Notes: generated by a model not told the origin, from the letters alone. 64,000 nucleotides of DNA from Actinomyces haliotis (GCF_015355765.1 NZ_JACWNA010000007.1:1-64000); one strand, 5' to 3'; positions 38,483-49,547 are shown, counted from the stretch's first letter. Numbers and translations: made by a program.

Positions 38483-39297
38483 GCACCAGCGCCACGAGCA
38501 GAGCGTCCTCGCCCCAGGCGTCCACCCCGAAGGTCCAGGTCTCCGGGCTCCACAAGTTCTTCGGGGACCTCCACGTCCTCAAGGGCATCGACATGACGGT
38601 TCCCTCCGGATCCGTCACGGTCCTCATCGGCCCCTCCGGGTCGGGCAAGTCCACCCTCCTGCGCTGCATCAACGAGCTCGAGTCGATCGACGCCGGCCGC
38701 GTCTACGTCGACGGCGACCTCATCGGCATGCGGGAGGTCACGAAGTCCGACGGCACCGTCGAGCTGCACGCCCTGTCGGACAAGGCCCGCGCCGCCCAGC
38801 GCGCTCGCATCGGCATGGTCTTCCAGCGCTTCAACCTCTTCCCCCACATGACCGCTCTCGAGAACGTCATGGAGGCCCCCGTCCAGGTCAAGGGGCTCAG
38901 CAAGGCCGAGGCGCGCAAGCGCGGCGTCGAGCTGCTCGAGCGCGTCGGCCTGGGCGACCGGCTCGACCACTACCCGTCCCAGCTCTCCGGCGGCCAGCAG
39001 CAGCGCGTCGCCATCGCCCGGGCCCTGGCCATGGACCCTGAGCTCATGCTCTTCGACGAGCCCACGAGCGCCCTCGACCCCGAGCTCGTCGGCGAGGTCC
39101 TCCAGGTCATGAAGGACCTCGCGGCGTCGGGCATGACGATGGTCGTGGTCACCCACGAGATGGGCTTCGCGCGGGAGGTCGGCGACCAGCTCGCCTTCAT
39201 GGACGGAGGCGTCATCTGCGAGTCGGGCGACCCGGTCCAGGTCCTCGACCATTCGGCGCAGGAGCGCACGCGAGCGTTCCTCTCCTCCGTCCTCTGA
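38479..39297 (+). CDS. Amino-acid ABC transporter ATP-binding protein
   Basis: A 272-residue ATPase of the polar amino-acid importer family. Walker [11 protein letters not shown]-loop [17 protein letters not shown], signature LSGGQQQRV, Walker [13 protein letters not shown], and H-loop VVTHEMGFA are all intact. A 15-residue Ser/Ala-rich leader precedes the domain. Overlaps the permease gene by 4 bases and ends the operon; a 32-base perfect palindrome follows. Confidence 0.94.
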   Translation: MSTSATSRASSPQASTPKVQVSGLHKFFGDLHVLKGIDMTVPSGSVTVLIGPSGSGKSTLLRCINELESIDAGRVYVDGDLIGMREVTKSDGTVELHALSDKARAAQRARIGMVFQRFNLFPHMTALENVMEAPVQVKGLSKAEARKRGVELLERVGLGDRLDHYPSQLSGGQQQRVAIARALAMDPELMLFDEPTSALDPELVGEVLQVMKDLAASGMTMVVVTHEMGFAREVGDQLAFMDGGVICESGDPVQVLDHSAQERTRAFLSSVL

Positions 39298-39354
39298 GGA
39301 CGGCGCCCTTCGAGCCTCCCGTGTCCCGATGCCGCTCCCCCAGGCGACACGATC

Positions 39355-39386
39355 CGGCCCGGCGCACCACGTGGTGCGCCGGGCCG
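39355..39386. terminator. Hairpin terminator after the amino-acid ABC operon
   Basis: Perfect 16-bp inverted repeat without spacer, starting CGGCCCGGCGCACCAC, extended by CACGA/TCGTG arms outside. It lies between the convergent ABC operon and a methyltransferase pseudogene. Confidence 0.65.
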
Positions 39387-39423
39387 CGTCGTGCCCGTGG
39401 GCGGGTGCTCGGGCGAGCGTCGC

Positions 39424-40046
39424 TCAGGCGCGAACGGTCTCGACGAGGAGGGTCTGGACGTCGAGGAGGACGCTGCGCCCCAGGATCCCGGAGAGCCCGG
39501 TCTCGAGGTCGGCGCGGACGCGCGGCTCGGCGACGAGGTACTGCGAGGTCGTGCCGAGGAGCTCGAGGTAGGTCGGCGTCGGCATCTCCCAGGTCCACTC
39601 CGCGACCTCGCGGCGTGACTCGCGCAGCAGCTCGGCGCCGGGTCCCACGACGACGCCGTCCGTCCAGGCGGAGCCGGCAGCCTCGCGGTGCTCCACGTCT
39701 GAGGTCGTGGGACGCGCCAGCCCGGCGTTGACACGCTCGAAGAGGGCGTCGACGTCGTGGCGCTCGGGGTCGAGCTGCCAGCCGTTCCAGAGCATGGCCG
39801 CGGCTCCTGTGGGGGCGAGGAGGTCATGGAGCCGACGCCAGCGCGTCGTAGGGTGGGTCCAGTGGAGCGACTGGGCGAGGACGACGAGGTCAGCACCGCC
39901 GTGCGGACGTCCTCGACGAGCAGGTCCCAGAGGGCCGCCGGGTAGCCGGGGCGGAGGCGGTCGTAGTCGTCGGCGCCGTCCTGGAAGGAGGCGGCCCGCT
40001 GGTCCCGGTCACCGCGGTCGCGGGTCCCGTTCTGCGCGGCGCTCAC
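39424..40046 (-). pseudogene. Class I SAM methyltransferase, inactivated by internal out-of-frame deletion
   Basis: Reading from the GTG at 40046, the product begins like a small methyltransferase (RAASFQDGADDYDRLRPGYPAALWDLLVEDV), then leaves the frame near 39900. A second frame continues with ADLVVLAQSLHWTHPTTRWRRLHDLL...AAMLWNGWQLDPERHDVDALFERV to the stop at 39424. The Rossmann segment that should lie between (SAM-binding motif I, about 40-50 residues) is absent, so a deletion removed it and shifted the frame. The start overlaps the stop of the phosphatase gene by 4 bases (GTGA). The natural substrate is unknown. Confidence 0.82.
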
Positions 40047-40750
40047 GCCGGCTGCTCCACAGGGTCGGCGGGCTCCGGCGCCTCGGGCTGCTCCGTGGGT
40101 GAGGCGGTCCACGTGCCCTCGGACCAGTCCAGCAGGCGCCAGCCGCGCTCGGGGTCACCCTCGACGACGGTGATCGCGGTGTTCGTCATCGGGTGCTCGG
40201 CGATCCAGGCGGGGTCGGCGCCGCCAGCGCGCGCGGCGGCGAGGGCCGTCCACAGGCGCAGGACGGTGCCGTGGGCGACGAGGAGGGCGCTTCCGTCCGG
40301 TCCCTGCGACTCCAGGGTCGCCGCGGCGATCTCGTCGACGACACCGTCGAAGCGGGCGAAGGTCGCTGCGCCGTCCTCGGGCGATCCGGGCAGGACGCAG
40401 GCGGTGCGACCGACCATCCAGGAGCGGGTCGTGTCGGCGTAGACGGCGACGGAGCCGGCGTCGGTGTTCATCTCGAGGTTTCCGGCGATGACCTCGCGCA
40501 GGCCTGAGCGGATGGTGGCGGTGAGGCCCGTCGCGGCCTCGATCGGCGCGATGGTCTGGCGCGCGCGGAGGATCGGGGAGACCCACAGGGAGGACAGCCC
40601 CTCGAGGTGCCCCGCGGCGGCGAGGCGCTCGGGCAGGGTGCCGGCCTGTGCGAGGCCGGTGTCGTCGAGAGGGTTGCCGGGGAACGCGGTGTCGAGCGCT
40701 CCCATGACGTTGGCGATGGTGCGGCCGTGGCGGACGAGGAGGAGCTTCAC
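40043..40750 (-). CDS. Histidine phosphatase family protein
   Basis: A 235-residue phosphoglycerate-mutase-like phosphatase. The catalytic His8 is in VRHGRT and the second His in LLVAHGTVLRLW; VSPILRARQT gives the conserved Arg. The C-terminal 30 residues are a Glu/Pro-rich tail. The GTG at 40750 has AGGA 7 nt upstream. Substrate unknown; the family includes phosphoglycerate mutases and sugar- or nucleotide-phosphatases. Its stop overlaps the dead methyltransferase gene downstream. Confidence 0.85.
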   Translation of the reverse strand: MKLLLVRHGRTIANVMGALDTAFPGNPLDDTGLAQAGTLPERLAAAGHLEGLSSLWVSPILRARQTIAPIEAATGLTATIRSGLREVIAGNLEMNTDAGSVAVYADTTRSWMVGRTACVLPGSPEDGAATFARFDGVVDEIAAATLESQGPDGSALLVAHGTVLRLWTALAAARAGGADPAWIAEHPMTNTAITVVEGDPERGWRLLDWSEGTWTASPTEQPEAPEPADPVEQPA

Positions 40751-40833
40751 GCCCCTATCCTGCCAGGGCCGCGCGCTGCCGCGCCCGGGCGTCCTGCCAA
40801 GGGGCGCTCAGGAGAGCCCCCGCCCCGTGTCGC

Positions 40834-43800
40834 TCAGGACCAGGGGAAGGGACCCGAGCCGCCGCCTCGCCGGTGAGTGCGGCGCCTTTCCGTCCCGGTG
40901 GACCGGCGGGCGCCGGTGGCGTGCTCGGCCGGTGCCGCCGTGTCGTCGGGCCCGTCTCCAGGCGGCGTCCCTCCGGTGGCGGCCCGTGAGGGCGTGGCCC
41001 CGGACTGCTCGGAGCGCGTGGAGGCGATCTCGGCGCCCCCGGCCGAGGACGCTCCCGTGCTCATCTCCGTGCTGATCTCCGTGCGGCGTGACGGGGCGCG
41101 CCTCGGGGCGCCCCCGCCCCGCTCCCCGGCGGCCGAGGCCTGCTGCCCCCGGGCACGGGCCGAGGCGGCGTCGTCCTGGTCGTGGAGGGCGTCGCCGAAG
41201 ACGACCCGCTCGACGACCGCACGGGCGTGCCGGGCGGAGCGCCGGTAGTCCTCGACCACCTCGCGCTCGTGCCCGGGCTCCTGGCCGAGAAGGCGCCCGA
41301 CGAGCCGCAGGTCGCGCGTGTCGGAGGGGATGACGTCCACCCTGGCGCCCGCGTCGCGACCGGTGCCGATGACGTTGGCCGCCCGGACCCGTGAGGCGAG
41401 CCGCCACGCGTCGAGCAGGTCCTGGCCCTCGTCGACGGTGAGGAGACCGGCGTCGACGGAGGCCCGCAGCGCCTCCGTCGTCGAGGTGGTGCGCAGACCG
41501 GGCTCGTTGGCGGCGTGGGCGAGCTGAAGGACCTGAGCGGTCCACTCGACGTCGGAGAGTCCCCCGGGCCCGAGCTTGAGGTGGCGCGAGGGATCGGTGC
41601 CGCGCGGCAGGCGCTCGGCCTCCATCCGGGCCTTGAGACGACGGATCTCGCGCAGGCCGGCGCCGTCGAGTCCCGCCTCGGACCAGCGCAACGGGGCGAC
41701 GAGCGCCTCGAAGCGGGCCCCGAGGTCGGAGGCGCCGGCGCAGGCCCGGGCGCGCAGCAGCGCCTGGCGCTCCCAGACGGAGGCCCAGCGCTCGTAGTAC
41801 TCCGCGTAGGAGCTGAGGGACCGGCTCATCGGCCCCTGCCTCCCCTCCGGGCGCAGGTCGGCGTCGACCTCGAGCGGGTGCGGACGCGCCCCTGCCATGA
41901 GCCGGACCGTCCAACGGGCGACGGCGTCGGCCTCGGCGGCCGCGGCCTCCTCATCGGCGCCGGCGCGCGCCTCGTGCACGAAGAGGACGTCGGCGTCGGA
42001 GGCGTAGGTGATCTCACGGCCCCCGAGGCGGCCCATGGCGATGACGGCGTGCTCCGCGAGGGCCGCCCGCCACGTGCCGTCCGCGGCCGGTCCCTGCGCG
42101 ACGGCGCCCACGCCGTCGCGCAGCGCGATAGTCAGGCCGGTGGCCACGGACAGGACCCCGGCGAGGACGGCGTCCGTGGCGTCGGTCAGCACGTGGGCCG
42201 CTCGGGCGGGATCGACGCCGTCGAGGGAGTCGGCGAGGGCCGCGCGGACGAGCTCGCGGGTGCGCACGCTCATGAGCGCCCGGACGGCCTCGGCGGCCTG
42301 CTTCTCGAGGCCGGCGGCGTCGGTCGCGGTGAGCGCACGGCGGCGCAGGGTGGAGCGCACCTCGTCGGCGAGGGCGCCGTCCGGTCTGGGGGCGAGGTCC
42401 GCGGCGTCGTCGAGCCAGGCGATGGACTCGGGCCGCTCGGCGAGGCGCTCGGTGGTCCAGCGCGCTCCGGACAGGACCTGGCACAGGCGTCGCGCAGCCG
42501 CCGGCGAGTCCCGGAGGAGCGCCAGGTACCAGTGGGAGGAGCCGATGGACTCCGAGAGCAGTCGGAAGGCGAGGAGCCCCTGGTCGGGATCGGGTCCCTC
42601 CCCGATCCACCCGATGATGACGGGCAGGAGCTGACGCTGGATGGCGGCGCGGCGCGTGACGCCCTCGGTGAGGGCCTGGATGTGGCGCAGCGCCCCGTCC
42701 GGGTCGAGGTAGCCGATGGCGGCGAGGCGCTCGCGCGCGGCCCGCGGGCTGAGGGACATCTCCGCGTCGGAGAGCCTCGCCGCGACGGAGAGCAGCGGTC
42801 GGTAGTAGATCGCCTCGTGGAGGGCGCGGACCTGGCGGCGCAGGGCCCGGAACACGGTGAGGAGCGCCTCCGGCTCGGCCAGGGAGCGCAGCTCGATGCC
42901 GCGTCCGATCCGGCGCAGGTCCTCCGTGCGCGTGGGCAGCTCGTGGGTGCGGCGCAGCCGGTGGAGCTGCGAGCGGTGCTCGAGGAGACGCAGGGCCTTG
43001 TAGCAGTCGCCGAGGGCGGCGGCGTCCGCCCGCGAGACGTAGCCGCCGGCGGAGAGGGCGTCGAGCGCCTCGAGGGTGGGCCGGACGTGCAGCGACTCAT
43101 CGGCCCGGCCGTGGACCAGCTGGAGAAGCTGGACGGTGAACTCGACGTCGCGCAGGCCACCGGGGCCGAGCTTGATGCGCATGTCCTCCTGGCCCTTGCG
43201 CTCGGACTCGCGCTCGACGCGGCGGCGCATGGCGCGGGCGTCGTCGACGAAGTTCTCGCGTCCGGACGCGGACCAGATGAAGGGAGCGACGGCGGCCTCG
43301 TAGGCGGCGCCGAGCGCGGCGTCCCCGGCGGCCGCGCGCGCCTTGAGGAGCGCCTGGAACTCCCAGGAGGAGGCCCATCGCTCGTAGTAGGCGACGTGGG
43401 AGGCGAGGGTGCGCACGAGAGCGCCGTCCTTGCCCTCGGGGCGCAGGGCCGTGTCGAGGGGCCACAGGGGCGGCTCCTCCCCCGTCGCGGACGTGGCGCG
43501 GGCGAGCTCGGTGGCGATGGCGGTGCCGGCGGCGATGAGGAGGGCCTCGTCCTCGGGCTCCGCGGTGGGATCGCCGGCGGGCCCGACGACGTGGAGGACG
43601 TCCACGTCTGAGATGTAGTTGAGCTCGCGGGCCCCGCTCTTGCCCATCGCGATCACGGTGAGGGCGACGTCGACGGCCTCGGGGCCGACGGCGGCACGGG
43701 CGATGAGCAGGCCGGCCTCGAGGGAGGCGTCCGCGAGCTCGGCCATGTCCTGCCCGACGACGGGCAGGTGCGCGAGCGGCTCCGCGGCGCGCAGGTCGTC

Positions 43801-44532
43801 GGCGACGATGGCGAGGAGGCGGTCCCGGTAGGCGACTCGCATGGCCGAGGTCGCTGCGGTGACACGCTCCTCGGGCGCGGGGCGGTCGGAGCCGTCGTCG
43901 GTGCCGAGGCAGGTGCGGACGGCGCCCGTGAGCGTCTCGAGGGCGCTCGGCCGGTCGGGAGCGTGGAAGGCCTGATCGGGGGCGAGCGCCGCGAGGTGCA
44001 GCGGATGGGCGACGAGGAAGTCCCCGAGGGCGCTCGAGGACCCCAGGACGGCGAGGAGCCGGGCGCGGTGCTCGGCGACCGCGTGGGACGCCTCGACGCT
44101 GCCGGCCCCGCCCGTTCCGGGACCGTCGTGCGCGGGGACCTCGGCCAGGCCCCCGAGGAGACCTCGCAGGACCGACTCGGCCTCGCAGCCGGTGCACGCC
44201 TCGGCGAGACGGACGAGGGAGAGGAGGGCGAGGTCTGGATCGGCGGTCCGTCCGATCTCGGTGACGAGCGCCTCCTGGGCGGGGCTGAGCACGAGGGAGC
44301 TGATCCCGGTTCGTCCCAGGGGCCCCGTGGGCGACGTCGGTCCCGCCGGTACCTGCGCGGCTCGTGCGGCCGTGTCCGGCGCCTCGGGCAGGAGCGCGGT
44401 GAGCGCGGGGTCCGTGAGACAGCCGGCGGCGCGGCTCAGCTCGTCGAAGCCGGCCCGGATGAGGCGGGCGCGGGGCGTCTCGCGCCGAGGCCCTCCCAGG
44501 ACCGGTCCCGTCGTCCCGCTGCGCTCGGTCAT
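40834..44532 (-). CDS. glnE: Bifunctional glutamine-synthetase adenylyltransferase/deadenylase GlnE
   Basis: A 1232-residue protein with the two nucleotidyltransferase domains of GlnE, which modify the regulatory tyrosine of GlnA. The N-terminal deadenylase has VIAMGKSGARELNYISDVDVL and LRPEGKDGALVRTL. The C-terminal adenylylase has VIAMGRLGGREITYASDADVLF and LRPEGRQGPMSRSLSSYAEYY. Helical linkers and GPGGLRDVEFTVQLLQL / GPGGLSDVEWTAQVLQL repeat in each half. The last 120 residues are a low-complexity Ala/Ser/Thr/Arg tail, making it about 200 residues longer than usual. ATG at 44532, AGGAGG 6 nt upstream. It follows glnA2 after 106 bases. Confidence 0.94.
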   Translation of the reverse strand: MTERSGTTGPVLGGPRRETPRARLIRAGFDELSRAAGCLTDPALTALLPEAPDTAARAAQVPAGPTSPTGPLGRTGISSLVLSPAQEALVTEIGRTADPDLALLSLVRLAEACTGCEAESVLRGLLGGLAEVPAHDGPGTGGAGSVEASHAVAEHRARLLAVLGSSSALGDFLVAHPLHLAALAPDQAFHAPDRPSALETLTGAVRTCLGTDDGSDRPAPEERVTAATSAMRVAYRDRLLAIVADDLRAAEPLAHLPVVGQDMAELADASLEAGLLIARAAVGPEAVDVALTVIAMGKSGARELNYISDVDVLHVVGPAGDPTAEPEDEALLIAAGTAIATELARATSATGEEPPLWPLDTALRPEGKDGALVRTLASHVAYYERWASSWEFQALLKARAAAGDAALGAAYEAAVAPFIWSASGRENFVDDARAMRRRVERESERKGQEDMRIKLGPGGLRDVEFTVQLLQLVHGRADESLHVRPTLEALDALSAGGYVSRADAAALGDCYKALRLLEHRSQLHRLRRTHELPTRTEDLRRIGRGIELRSLAEPEALLTVFRALRRQVRALHEAIYYRPLLSVAARLSDAEMSLSPRAARERLAAIGYLDPDGALRHIQALTEGVTRRAAIQRQLLPVIIGWIGEGPDPDQGLLAFRLLSESIGSSHWYLALLRDSPAAARRLCQVLSGARWTTERLAERPESIAWLDDAADLAPRPDGALADEVRSTLRRRALTATDAAGLEKQAAEAVRALMSVRTRELVRAALADSLDGVDPARAAHVLTDATDAVLAGVLSVATGLTIALRDGVGAVAQGPAADGTWRAALAEHAVIAMGRLGGREITYASDADVLFVHEARAGADEEAAAAEADAVARWTVRLMAGARPHPLEVDADLRPEGRQGPMSRSLSSYAEYYERWASVWERQALLRARACAGASDLGARFEALVAPLRWSEAGLDGAGLREIRRLKARMEAERLPRGTDPSRHLKLGPGGLSDVEWTAQVLQLAHAANEPGLRTTSTTEALRASVDAGLLTVDEGQDLLDAWRLASRVRAANVIGTGRDAGARVDVIPSDTRDLRLVGRLLGQEPGHEREVVEDYRRSARHARAVVERVVFGDALHDQDDAASARARGQQASAAGERGGGAPRRAPSRRTEISTEMSTGASSAGGAEIASTRSEQSGATPSRAATGGTPPGDGPDDTAAPAEHATGARRSTGTERRRTHRRGGGSGPFPWS

Positions 44533-44563
44533 CGTCGTCCTCCTGCTCGCCTCATCATCGGCC

Positions 44564-44607
44564 GGACCGGTGGCTGCTCACCGGTCCGCGGCCCGGTGCC
44601 GGGCCGC
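44564..44607 (-). terminator. Two tandem hairpins between glnA2 and glnE
   Basis: GGACCGGTG/CACCGGTCC (9 bp, 6-base loop) is immediately followed by GCGGCCCGG/CCGGGCCGC with a 2-base centre. No T tract. They may terminate glnA2 transcription or lower read-through into glnE. Confidence 0.5.
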
Positions 44608-44638
44608 CGTCGAGGAGCCCGCGCTCCCCCGTTGAGGG

Positions 44639-45970
44639 TCAGGAGCGGGGGAAGAACTGCTCGAGCTCGAAGTCGGTGACCTGGGCGTCGTAGGCCTCGT
44701 ACTCGCGCCGCTTGTTGCGCACGAAGAACTCGAAGGCGTCCTCGCCGAGGGTGTCGGCCACGAGGTCGGACTCGTCCATGGCGGCGACGGCCCGCTTGAG
44801 GGAGGACGGCAGGGCCCTGATGTCGAGGGCCTTGCGCTCCTGCTCGGTGAGCGCCCACACGTCGTCCTCGGCCTCGGGCGGGAGCTCGTAGCCCTCCTCG
44901 ATGCCCTTGAGCCCGGCCGCGAGGATGACGGCGTAGGCGAGGTAGGGGTTCGCCGAGGCGTCGATGCCTCGGTACTCGACGCGGGCGGACTGCGCCTTGC
45001 CGGGCTTGTGAAGGGGGACTCGCACGAGGGCGGAGCGGTTGTTGTGGCCCCAGCACACGTAGCTCGGGGCCTCGTCGCCGCCCCAGAGGCGCTTGTAGGA
45101 GTTGACGTACTGGCTCGTGATCGCGGAGATCTCGCGGGAGTGGCGCAGGAGGCCCGCGATGAAGGAGCGACCGGCCTGGGAGAGCTGGTACTCGCCCGTG
45201 GGGTCGAAGAGGGCGTTGCGGTCCCCCTCGAAGAGGGAGAAGTGAGTGTGCATGCCCGAGCCGGGCTTGCCCACGAAGGGCTTCGGCATGAAGGTCGCGA
45301 GACAGCCCTCCTGGAGGGCGACCTCCTCGACGACGGCGCGGAAGGTCTGGACGTTGTCCGCCATGGACAGCGCGTCCGCGAAGCGAAGGTCGATCTCGTT
45401 CTGGCCGGGACCGCCCTCGTGGTGCGAGAACTCGACCGAGATCCCCATCTGCTCGAGCATGAGGATGGCGCGGCGGCGGAACTCGTGGGCGGTCCCACCG
45501 GGCACGTGGTCGAAGTACCCGGCGGTGTCCGTGGGCACGATGTGCCCGTCCTCGGTCCTGCGCACGAGGTAGAACTCGATCTCGGGGTGCACGTAGCAGG
45601 TAAAGCCGGCGTCGGCGACGCGCGCGATCTGCCGCTCGAGGACGGCGCGCGGGTCGGTGCGCGCGGGCTCGCCGTCGGGGGTGAGGACGTCGCAGAACAT
45701 GCGGGCCACCCCGTTGGAGGAGTCGCGCCAGGGCAGCATCTGGAAGGTCGAGGGGTCCGGCGAGAGGATCATGTCGGACTCGTAGACACGGGTGAGGCCC
45801 TCGATGGCGGAGCCGTCGAAGCCGATGCCCTCCTCGAAGGCCCCCTCCACCTCGGCGGGCGCGATGGCGACGGACTTGAGCTGCCCGAGCACGTCCGTGA
45901 ACCACAGCCGGATGAAGCGGATGTCCCGCTCCTCGATGGCCCGGAGGACGTACTCCTGCTGCTTGTCCAT
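44639..45970 (-). CDS. glnA2: Glutamine synthetase, GlnA2 type
   Basis: A 443-residue GSI-family enzyme, about 30 residues shorter than glnA. Motifs are IGFDGSAIEGLTRVYESDM, HPEIEFYLV, HHEGGPGQNEIDLRF, KPFVGKPGSGMHTHFSLF and NNRSALVRVPL. The segment aligned to the adenylylation site reads GYELPPEAEDDVWALTEQE, unlike the LYELAPEE of glnA, so control by GlnE is doubtful. GlnA2 proteins in other Actinobacteria are not adenylylated, and some related proteins act on polyamines. I use the ATG at 45970 with AGGGAG upstream; an in-frame GTG at 45985 includes that Shine-Dalgarno. glnE follows downstream. Confidence 0.92.
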   Translation of the reverse strand: MDKQQEYVLRAIEERDIRFIRLWFTDVLGQLKSVAIAPAEVEGAFEEGIGFDGSAIEGLTRVYESDMILSPDPSTFQMLPWRDSSNGVARMFCDVLTPDGEPARTDPRAVLERQIARVADAGFTCYVHPEIEFYLVRRTEDGHIVPTDTAGYFDHVPGGTAHEFRRRAILMLEQMGISVEFSHHEGGPGQNEIDLRFADALSMADNVQTFRAVVEEVALQEGCLATFMPKPFVGKPGSGMHTHFSLFEGDRNALFDPTGEYQLSQAGRSFIAGLLRHSREISAITSQYVNSYKRLWGGDEAPSYVCWGHNNRSALVRVPLHKPGKAQSARVEYRGIDASANPYLAYAVILAAGLKGIEEGYELPPEAEDDVWALTEQERKALDIRALPSSLKRAVAAMDESDLVADTLGEDAFEFFVRNKRREYEAYDAQVTDFELEQFFPRS

Positions 45971-46095
45971 GCTCTCTCCCTTCACCGCCTGAGCGGATCA
46001 CCCGCGCGGGCGCACGGGTACACGAGACGCATCATGCCGCCCGCACGTGTCCGGCGCGTTGCGCAGCGCCGGCCGCTCGGTCCTACGCTGCCACC

Positions 46096-47025
<930 letters not shown>

Positions 47026-47092
47026 CTGGACGCCAGACGGCCGTCCCAGGCCACGAGTCGGCGCACCGTGGCTCCGGCAGGCGGAGCGGCAC

Positions 47093-47620
47093 TCAGACCC
47101 TCGTCTGGAGGGCGAGGAGGACCGCCATGACGACCGGCGGCACGCCCGTGACCATGAACTGCGGGATCGTCGCGAGATAGAAGACGCCCACCTTCGGGTT
47201 GAGCAGGTTGGTGAGCGCAACGGTCCACCAGCCGCGCCACGCGGAGTCCGCGGGCACCGCCTCGCCCGCGAGCTCCTGGGCCTCGTCGACGGCGCCGGAC
47301 TGCCGCGCCCCGGTCCCCTGGGCTCGTCCCGGCCGCGAGCGCCACAGCATCGTCACGCCCATGCCCGTGAGGTAGAGGGCGCCCGCGAGGGTGAGGAGCC
47401 GGTAGGCGGTACGCGACGCGGCGAGCACGGCCGTGGCACCGACGCCGGCGGCCGAGCCCCACACGACGATGCCGGTGGAGACCCCGAGGACGGTGGCGAG
47501 CGCTTAGCCGCGCGACCGGGTGAGCGCGCTGCGCGGGACGAGCGCGGTGTCGATACCCGGAACCAGGGTGAGGACGCCCACGACGAGGTCGAAGCCGACG
47601 AGCGCGTGCACGAGGGTCAT
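47093..47620 (-). pseudogene. LysE/RhtB-type amino-acid exporter with internal stop codon
   Basis: From the ATG at 47620 the product reads [20 protein letters not shown] then PGIDTALVPRSALTRSRG, a LysE-family start, then meets TAA at 47506-47504. The same frame continues after it with ALATVLGVSTGIVVWGSAAG...YLTGMGVTMLWRSRPG...GWWTVALTNLLNPKVGVFYLATIPQFM, all typical of the family. TAC to TAA would explain the stop. The C-terminus after QTRV is also shorter than usual (about 175 versus 205 residues). It overlaps the phosphatase stop by 4 bases. Possible sequencing error is the alternative. Confidence 0.8.
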
Positions 47621-48474
47621 GCCGGCGCGCTCCCGGTCTCCGTGTCTCGCCCCGCACCCGGCTCGGTGCCCGCCTCGGCGGCGTCGGCGACGGCCTCAGC
47701 GACCTCCTCGGGGGCGATCGGGTAGTCGGTCGCGTAGGGGGCGCCGTCCTGGGCGAGGACGGACCAGTTGATCGGGACCGCGGTGACGCCGTCGAAGGCG
47801 CTCGTGATGTCAGCGGCGTCCCAGGTGACGCCCTGACCTCCGGGGTCCACCGCCCAGCTGACGATCCGCGGGCTGCCGCCCGCGACGGTCGGGTCGACCT
47901 CGACGGTCGTGACGGAGCAGTTGGCCATGGGGGCCATGCCGTAGACGGAGAAGTCGGTCCAGCGGCTCATGATCGTCATGATGGTCATGCCGTGGGAGAC
48001 GACGAGGACCTCCTCGTCGTCCGGGCCTCCGGCCTCGATCGCGGCGCGCAGGTCGGCGAGGATGCGGGCCAGCGCCCCGTCGATGTCGGCGAGGTAGTCG
48101 GCCGCGGCGATGCCGCCTGGTGCGCCCGGGTGGGTGCCGGCGATGACTGGCGGCAGGAACTCCGCGGTGGGCAGCGCCGCGATCATCTCCTCGTCCGGAC
48201 CGCCGTCGTAGACGCCGTAGTCGTACTCGCGCAGGCCCTCGAGGTAGACCGGGGTGACGTCGGGGTGCGCCTCGAGGAGGATCCCCGCCGTCTGCTGGAC
48301 GCGGCCCTGCGGGCTCAGGTAGGCGCGGGTGATCGGCCAGGAGGCCATGTGGTCACGGGCGGCGCGGGCGCCCTCGCGCCCCTCGGGGGTGAGCGGCGAG
48401 TCCGCCGACCCCTGGGTGCGTCGCTGCTCGTTGAGGACCGTGCGGCCGTGGCGCACGAAGTGGATCTTGGCCAT
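47617..48474 (-). CDS. Histidine phosphatase family protein, second copy type
   Basis: A 285-residue phosphoglycerate-mutase-like protein. Catalytic His9 is in [12 protein letters not shown], the Arg in [11 protein letters not shown], and the second His in [13 protein letters not shown]. It is longer than the phosphatase at 40043-40750 and only distantly similar. Two starts are possible. I prefer the ATG at 48474, because TAGCAT (48487-48482) ends 7 bases upstream as in the other leaderless genes here, over the ATG at 48483. It is divergent from map. Substrate unknown. The downstream overlapping LysE gene is broken. Confidence 0.83.
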   Translation of the reverse strand: MAKIHFVRHGRTVLNEQRRTQGSADSPLTPEGREGARAARDHMASWPITRAYLSPQGRVQQTAGILLEAHPDVTPVYLEGLREYDYGVYDGGPDEEMIAALPTAEFLPPVIAGTHPGAPGGIAAADYLADIDGALARILADLRAAIEAGGPDDEEVLVVSHGMTIMTIMSRWTDFSVYGMAPMANCSVTTVEVDPTVAGGSPRIVSWAVDPGGQGVTWDAADITSAFDGVTAVPINWSVLAQDGAPYATDYPIAPEEVAEAVADAAEAGTEPGAGRDTETGSAPA

Positions 48475-48612
48475 GGTCGGCATGCTATGCAGAAGCGGGC
48501 CGCACGAGGCCGGATTCCACCGAGCCGACCGACCGTCATCCGGACCCGAGCACCTGCTCGTGCCAACAGTCCCCAGGGTGGCCCGTCGCCGCCCCGCTCC
48601 TATGCTGGAGCC

Positions 48613-49500
48613 ATGACGAACTCCTCCTCACTCGCCGACCGCGCGCCCCGGGGCACCCTCACGAAGGGCGTCGTGGGCCCGATGCGCCACGTGCCCGGCT
48701 CCATCGCCCGCCCCGAGTACATGTTCCACGACGGCCCCGAGGTCGTCACGGCCTCGGACGTCAAGGACGTGGAGACCGTCGAGCGCATCCGCGAGTCGGG
48801 CCGTATCGCCGCGCGCGCCATGGCCGAGGCCGCCAAGGCCATCGCCCCGGGCGTCACCACGGACGAGCTGGACCGCATCGCCCACGAGTACATGTGCGAC
48901 CACGGCGCCTACCCGTCGACCCTCGGCTACATGGGCTTCACGAAGTCGATCTGCACGTCGGTCAACGAGGTCATCTGCCACGGCATTCCGGACTCGACCG
49001 TGCTCCGCGAGGGCGACATCATCAACCTCGACGTGACCGCCTACAAGAACGGCGTCCACGGCGACACGAACGCCACCTACACCGTCGGCGAGGTCGACGA
49101 GGAGTCCGCCCTCCTCATCGAGCGCACCCGTCTGGCGATGGAGCGCGGCATCAAGGCGGTCCGCCCGGGCCGCGAGATCAACGTCATCGGCCGCGTCATC
49201 GAGAAGTACGCCAAGCGCTTCAGCTACGGCGTCGTGCGCGACTACACCGGCCACGGCGTCGGCGAGGCCTTCCACTCGGGCCTCATCGTCCCCCACTACG
49301 ACGCCGCGCCCATGTACGACACCGTCATGGAGGTCGGCATGGTCTTCACCATCGAGCCCATGCTCACGCTGGGCACCGAGGACTGGGAGCAGTGGGACGA
49401 CGACTGGACGGTCGTCACGAAGGACCGCTCGCGCACCGCGCAGTTCGAGCACACGATGGTCGTCACCGAGGACGGCGCCGACATCCTCACCCTTCCCTGA
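48613..49500 (+). CDS. map: Methionine aminopeptidase type I
   Basis: A 295-residue metalloenzyme that removes the initiator methionine from new proteins. Metal ligands are visible in [20 protein letters not shown] (two Asp), [12 protein letters not shown] (His), [10 protein letters not shown] (Glu) and [10 protein letters not shown] (Glu). The N-terminal 45 residues ([22 protein letters not shown]) form the SH3-binding-like extension of the actinobacterial MapB class. ATG at 48613 is preceded by TATGCT 6 bases upstream, so the mRNA is probably leaderless. A very long hairpin follows. Confidence 0.95.
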   Translation: MTNSSSLADRAPRGTLTKGVVGPMRHVPGSIARPEYMFHDGPEVVTASDVKDVETVERIRESGRIAARAMAEAAKAIAPGVTTDELDRIAHEYMCDHGAYPSTLGYMGFTKSICTSVNEVICHGIPDSTVLREGDIINLDVTAYKNGVHGDTNATYTVGEVDEESALLIERTRLAMERGIKAVRPGREINVIGRVIEKYAKRFSYGVVRDYTGHGVGEAFHSGLIVPHYDAAPMYDTVMEVGMVFTIEPMLTLGTEDWEQWDDDWTVVTKDRSRTAQFEHTMVVTEDGADILTLP

Positions 49501-49547
49501 GCCGCCGCTCCGCGTGCCCGCGCGAGCCGGGTGCCCGGACGGGCCGC

